A stretch of DNA of 9,514 bases, from assembly GCA_012838875.1 (NCBI GenBank), contig DUOL01000070.1, positions 1 through 9,514 of the forward strand. The letters are read 5' to 3'. Below the pieces are notes generated by a model. That model worked only from the letters and a program-made list of their open reading frames with translations. It had not been told where the DNA came from and did no database searches. Numbering within the stretch: the first letter of the stretch is position 1; every line of letters starts with the position of its first letter. Source of the DNA: Bacteroidales bacterium (lineage in GTDB: Bacteria > Bacteroidota > Bacteroidia > Bacteroidales > WCHB1-69). This document shows, piece after piece, positions 6,867 through 9,514 of the stretch. Position numbers and translations under genes: made by a program.

Positions 6867-6874
6867 CAAAAATA
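6867..6874 (-). promoter_or_regulatory. Bacteroidota-type -7 promoter element for the helix-hairpin-helix gene
   Basis: On the minus strand this reads TATTTTTG, an exact TAnnTTTG box. It would start transcription around 6860, leaving a leader of roughly 40 nt before the ATG at 6822. The -33 position is not convincing. The 200-base gap between the two divergent genes (6823-7024) is otherwise very AT-rich. Confidence 0.45.
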
Positions 6875-6973
6875 AGAATTATTTTACAATTAAATAACTT
6901 TATTTTAATATTTAAGTGGAAATCAGCGTTAAAAAATTATCTCACATTCGACTTATGATATACTAAAAATCAC

Positions 6974-6981
6974 TATTTTTG
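6974..6981 (+). promoter_or_regulatory. Bacteroidota-type -7 promoter element for the MORN-OstA operon
   Basis: TATTTTTG, followed by TACC, matches TAnnTTTG exactly, 43 bases before the ATG at 7025. The short leader holds a weak inverted repeat, TAGCT (6992-6996) with AGCTA (7007-7011), followed after a few bases by seven or more T residues just before the ATG. The stem is only five base pairs, so I do not call it an attenuator. Confidence 0.5.
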
Positions 6982-7024
6982 TACCTCTATTTAGCTACTT
7001 AAGCAAAGCTATAATTCTTTTTTT

Positions 7025-7672
7025 ATGAAAAAAAAAATAGAACTATCATTTATTCTTTTATCACTTCTTTTTACAGCTTGTACACACAAGGAGGTAACCT
7101 ACCATCCAAACGGTACCGTTCGTTCAATAATTGAATATAAGGGAAAGAAAGAGCACGGCTTGTCGGTTTATTACCGTGATGACGGAAGTAAAAAGTTGGA
7201 AATTCAACTGATAAACGGCAAAAAAGAGGGGAAAATGACACGTTGGTTTACGGGGCAAAAAGTTGAATCGGAAAGTTTTTATAAAAATGACCTATTAGAC
7301 GGGATTGAACGTATTTATAACAGACAAGGAGAATTAATCACTGAAATTCATTACAAAGAAGGAAAAAAGAACGGATATTATGCTTCGTGGCACGCTCGCG
7401 GCTTACTGAAAGAGGAAGGAGCTTTTTATGACGACCTGTTCGACGGCGAGTGGCACTATTTTGACAAACGTGGATTTCCCGTAGGAGAAGCCTCTTTTGA
7501 TAAAGGAAACGGAACTTTAATAGCCTATGATGAAGAAGGAAATTTAATGAAAATCACTCATTACGTTCAAAATCTAAAGGATGGAATTGAGATTGAATTT
7601 GCAAGCAACGGTGATACCATAAAAAAGACAACCTATCAACAAGATAGAATTATTGCTATTAAAGAGTATTAA
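7025..7672 (+). CDS. MORN-repeat lipoprotein (YwqK-type repeats)
   Basis: This 215-residue protein has a lipoprotein signal (MKKKIELSFILLSLLFTAC), with the lipidated cysteine at position 19. The rest consists of about eight degenerate repeats of 20-24 residues of the MORN_2 type. The pattern is an aromatic residue, then a turn with G, then charged beta-strands and a closing G, as in YHPNGTVRSIIEYKGKKEHG, YYRDDGSKKLEIQLINGKKEG and YNRQGELITEIHYKEGKKNG. Such repeats fold as a beta-ribbon and usually mediate protein or membrane contacts. Databases often label this family 'YwqK antitoxin', but no toxin partner is present here. It is likely an envelope lipoprotein facing the periplasm or the cell surface. 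It shares a promoter with the OstA-like gene, whose ATG begins one base after its stop codon, which suggests a linked function in the envelope. Confidence 0.85.
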   Translation: MKKKIELSFILLSLLFTACTHKEVTYHPNGTVRSIIEYKGKKEHGLSVYYRDDGSKKLEIQLINGKKEGKMTRWFTGQKVESESFYKNDLLDGIERIYNRQGELITEIHYKEGKKNGYYASWHARGLLKEEGAFYDDLFDGEWHYFDKRGFPVGEASFDKGNGTLIAYDEEGNLMKITHYVQNLKDGIEIEFASNGDTIKKTTYQQDRIIAIKEY

Positions 7673-7673
7673 G

Positions 7674-9251
7674 ATGTCTCATCGCTTAACATATAAAATT
7701 CTCCTGATTACTTTGCTCCATTTGCTTGGGATAAGTCTCCTATTTTCACAAAGCACACCGAGAAAAATCAACTTTAGAGCTAATACCTTAGAGTACGATG
7801 AATATTTTATGCCTGGGGTCGACCGATTTATCGGAAACGTTGTTTTTTCGCACGAACAAACAATCGGTTACTGCGATAGCGCCCACTTCTATAAAGATAG
7901 AAACTATATGGAGGGCTTTGGAGAACGAATTAAAATTGTGATTAACGACTCCACCTTTTTATATGGAAAATTTTTAACGTATGACGCTGACAGAAAACTT
8001 ATTACTATCTCAAAAAATGTAATTTTAAAAGATAGTAAATCGGTTTTATATACGGACAGTTTAGTTTATCGCACGGATACGGAGGTGGGATATTATATTA
8101 CGGGGGGAAAAATGCTTAGTAAAGATAATGTCATTACAAGTGTGGTGGGACATTACTATACGCCATTAAACAAAATTGTTCTGAAAAAAAATGTAAGACT
8201 TAAGAGTAATCAGTATAATATGGAGTGCGACTCTTTAACTTACAATACCAAAGAAGAGACTGCCTATTTTATTTCTCGCACTAAATTGGTTTCAAACGAA
8301 AATACTATTTACACTCTTTCAGGCTGGTACAATACCACAAAAGATATCGCTCTTTTGGTTGATAGTGTTGAATTATTCAATAAAACGCAACATCTTAGCG
8401 GGGATTCTATTTTTTATGATAGAAATTTACGTTTCGGCATTGGTTATCAAAATGTTATAATCGTTGACACGGCTAAAGGCTATATTGTCAAGGGCGATTA
8501 TATAGAACATCATGAATTGGGCGGTACTTCAGTCGTTACGGACAGCAGTTTATTGATTTTAATAGAAGAAAAAAGAGACTCTCTCTTCCTGCACGCCGAC
8601 ACGTTAAAACTTTTTTTTGATTCTCTACAAGAACCTCAACTGATACAAACTTATAACCACGTGAAATTCTATCGTAATGATATACAAGGTGTTTGTGATT
8701 CACTTGTCTTCTTTGTTCAAGATTCTACGCTAATTATGTATCACAATCCCGTTCTTTGGTCGGGAGAGAATCAGCTGTCTGCCGATACGATTCGTTTTTT
8801 TATGCTGGATTCTTCTCACATAAAGGTACAGCTTCTAAAATCGAGTTTTATTGCCTCCTCGGTGTTTGAGGAAAAGGAGTTTAATCAAATCAAAGGATTA
8901 ACCATTATAGGGTATATTTTCGAAAAAGAGTTGACCAAAGTTAACGTTATTGGGAATGCCGAATGCCTCTATTTTATACTTGAGGAGGATAGCTCGCTCA
9001 TCGGGATAAACTCTTCTGCTACAAGTGAAATGACTATTCTATTTGAAAATAATGAAGTTAGCTCTATCACATTTTTCAATTCACCGGATGGGCTTTTATA
9101 TCCTGATAAGCAACTTGAGCAGCCTGACCGCTTATTGAAAGATTTTGCATGGCTTGTCAGCTATCGTGCGCTCACTCCTACCGACATTTTCCACACTCCT
9201 ATTCCGCGTTATAAGGTGCTACCGCCTAAAGATAAGAATAAAAGTGATTAA
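7674..9251 (+). CDS. OstA/LptA-like LPS-transport family periplasmic protein
   Basis: This is a 525-residue protein with an N-terminal signal peptide (hydrophobic core about 9-24, cleavage near FSQS). From residue about 31 it matches the OstA_2 family of the Bacteroidota: INFRANTLEYDE, FIGNVVFSH, IGYCDSAHFY and GFGERIKI. The family is related to LptA and the periplasmic part of LptD, which form the beta-jellyroll bridge that carries LPS to the outer membrane. The protein is much longer than LptA (about 185 residues) and lacks any visible LptD barrel. A D-[ST]-[LIA] strand motif recurs at Asp68, 128, 186, 244, 309, 342 and 371, suggesting stacked jellyroll turns. I chose the ATG at 7674, one base after the upstream stop. 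A TTG at 7653 would extend it by seven residues inside the upstream gene but would put MLLKSIK before a normal signal peptide. An LPS role is inferred from the family. Confidence 0.85.
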   Translation: MSHRLTYKILLITLLHLLGISLLFSQSTPRKINFRANTLEYDEYFMPGVDRFIGNVVFSHEQTIGYCDSAHFYKDRNYMEGFGERIKIVINDSTFLYGKFLTYDADRKLITISKNVILKDSKSVLYTDSLVYRTDTEVGYYITGGKMLSKDNVITSVVGHYYTPLNKIVLKKNVRLKSNQYNMECDSLTYNTKEETAYFISRTKLVSNENTIYTLSGWYNTTKDIALLVDSVELFNKTQHLSGDSIFYDRNLRFGIGYQNVIIVDTAKGYIVKGDYIEHHELGGTSVVTDSSLLILIEEKRDSLFLHADTLKLFFDSLQEPQLIQTYNHVKFYRNDIQGVCDSLVFFVQDSTLIMYHNPVLWSGENQLSADTIRFFMLDSSHIKVQLLKSSFIASSVFEEKEFNQIKGLTIIGYIFEKELTKVNVIGNAECLYFILEEDSSLIGINSSATSEMTILFENNEVSSITFFNSPDGLLYPDKQLEQPDRLLKDFAWLVSYRALTPTDIFHTPIPRYKVLPPKDKNKSD

Positions 9252-9372
9252 CAAATCCTTTCTTAATATTTTCAGCTCGGCAACTCTAAGATAACTAATT
9301 TTATTTGAGAGCAAACAATGTAACAAATGCTTTATAATCAAGCAGTTAATTTTATTTTCTATTAGGGCGTGC

Positions 9373-9391
9373 CCCCTCGCTTCGCTCGGGG
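9373..9391 (-). other. Mini-hairpin with GAA loop and tandem G-A mismatches
   Basis: On the minus strand the order is CCCC, GA, GC, GAA, GC, GA, GGGG. It is symmetric about the GAA: CCCC pairs with GGGG, the two GA steps face each other as tandem G-A pairs, and GC-GAA-GC is the well-known, exceptionally stable DNA mini-hairpin GCGAAGC. The complementary strand (CCCC, TC, GC, TTC, GC, TC, GGGG) would fold less well. Function unknown. Confidence 0.45.
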
Positions 9392-9443
9392 TCGGCGCCC
9401 GGTTACAAGTCCGCGGGCACAAGCCGTGGGGTCGCAAGGCGGC

Positions 9444-9470
9444 AAAAAGAGCTTACAAGCTCGCTTTTTT
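9444..9470. terminator. Candidate bidirectional intrinsic terminator in the centre of the palindromic element
   Basis: GAGCTT (9449-9454) and AAGCTC (9457-9462) form a 6-bp inverted repeat around AC. Rightward transcripts would have GC and then six U residues after the stem. Leftward transcripts would have five U residues directly after it. This could stop the OstA-like operon, about 200 bases after its stop codon, and any convergent gene from the right. The stem is modest, and the much larger outer palindrome could compete with it. Confidence 0.35.
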
Positions 9471-9514
9471 GCCGCCGCGTCCCCAGCGGCTTCCGCCCTT
9501 GCGGGCTTTCCACC

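Larger units (their letters stand above)
9365..9514. repeat. GC-rich, highly palindromic intergenic element at the window edge
   Basis: After 113 bases of AT-rich spacer (9252-9364, in which I see nothing else), composition jumps to very GC-rich. GGGCG (9365-9369) pairs with CGCCC (9396-9400) around a CCCC/GGGG hairpin (9373-9391). From 9411 to 9504 the sequence is one long imperfect inverted repeat. Successive paired blocks are CCGC/GCGG, GGGC/GCCC, AAGCCG/CGGCTT, GGGG/CCCC, CGC/GCG, GGCGGC/GCCGCC and AAAAA/TTTTT, and the centre is GAGCTT-AC-AAGCTC (9449-9462). Small bulges separate the blocks. From memory it resembles GC-rich intergenic repeats beginning GGGCGT...CCCTCGC seen in many Bacteroidota genomes. 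Copy number cannot be judged here. The window ends at or near its right limit. Confidence 0.65.

Noticed and set aside
7451..7466. Partial sigma-54 (-24/-12) promoter look-alike TGGCAC...TTGAC
   Set aside because: It lies inside the MORN-repeat coding sequence, its spacing is wrong and the -12 GC is absent.
7025..7672. Toxin-antitoxin system (YwqK 'antitoxin' family name)
   Set aside because: The protein is a lipoprotein with MORN repeats and no toxin-like gene is adjacent; the name reflects database history rather than evidence here.
7653..7673. TTG start for the OstA-like protein
   Set aside because: It adds MLLKSIK before a normal signal peptide and overlaps the upstream gene; the ATG one base after the upstream stop is better.
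9297..9357. Direct repeat AATTTTATTT at 9297 and 9348
   Set aside because: Ten bases of A/T in an AT-rich spacer are expected by chance; no target-site or attachment-site structure around them.
9219..9437. Open reading frame on the minus strand starting in the GC-rich element
   Set aside because: It begins inside the palindromic repeat, overlaps the end of the OstA-like gene and resembles no protein; the R/P/A-rich start is typical of translated GC-rich repeats.

Overview
The window is a stretch of low-GC chromosome from a member of the Bacteroidota, most likely order Bacteroidales. The evidence is as follows: start codons lack Shine-Dalgarno sequences; exact TAnnTTTG (-7) boxes lie upstream of five transcription units; and several genes belong to characteristic Bacteroidota families (GlsA-type acyltransferase, Rho with a very long polar N-terminus, a receiver-less sigma-54 activator next to LptE and SecG, and an OstA-like protein). 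The species cannot be named from the sequence.

Layout. At the left edge lies the 5' part of a leftward glycine/amino-lipid O-acyltransferase gene (glsA-like), cut by the window. Diverging from it is a rightward outer-membrane beta-barrel gene (543-1439), followed by rho (1602-3395) with its own promoter and a leader of about 120 nt. A second promoter starts a tight rightward operon: sigma-54-dependent activator (3446), lptE (4649, no gap), a small cytoplasmic TPR-like protein (5199) and secG (5801-6079). A leftward membrane-anchored helix-hairpin-helix gene (6097-6822) converges on secG. It diverges from a two-gene operon made of a MORN-repeat lipoprotein (7025-7672) and an OstA/LptA-like protein (7674-9251, one base after the previous stop). 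The last 150 bases (9365-9514) change abruptly to GC-rich, heavily palindromic sequence, and the window ends at or near the edge of that element.

How the genes fit together. Most of the content is core envelope and expression machinery. LptE and the OstA-like protein belong to LPS transport, SecG to protein export, GlsA to membrane lipid synthesis, the barrel and the two lipoproteins to the outer envelope, and Rho to transcription termination. The sigma-54 activator heads the lptE-secG operon, so it is co-transcribed with envelope-assembly genes; any direct control of them is only inference.

I see no CRISPR array, tRNA, rRNA, transposase, phage gene or evident defence system. The points most worth following up are: the structured GC-rich element at the right edge; the disordered N-terminus of Rho, which replaces the usual Rho_N domain and contains a trinucleotide tract; the approximately 58-60-residue periodicity of the OstA-like protein; and the inverted repeat at the start of the rho leader.
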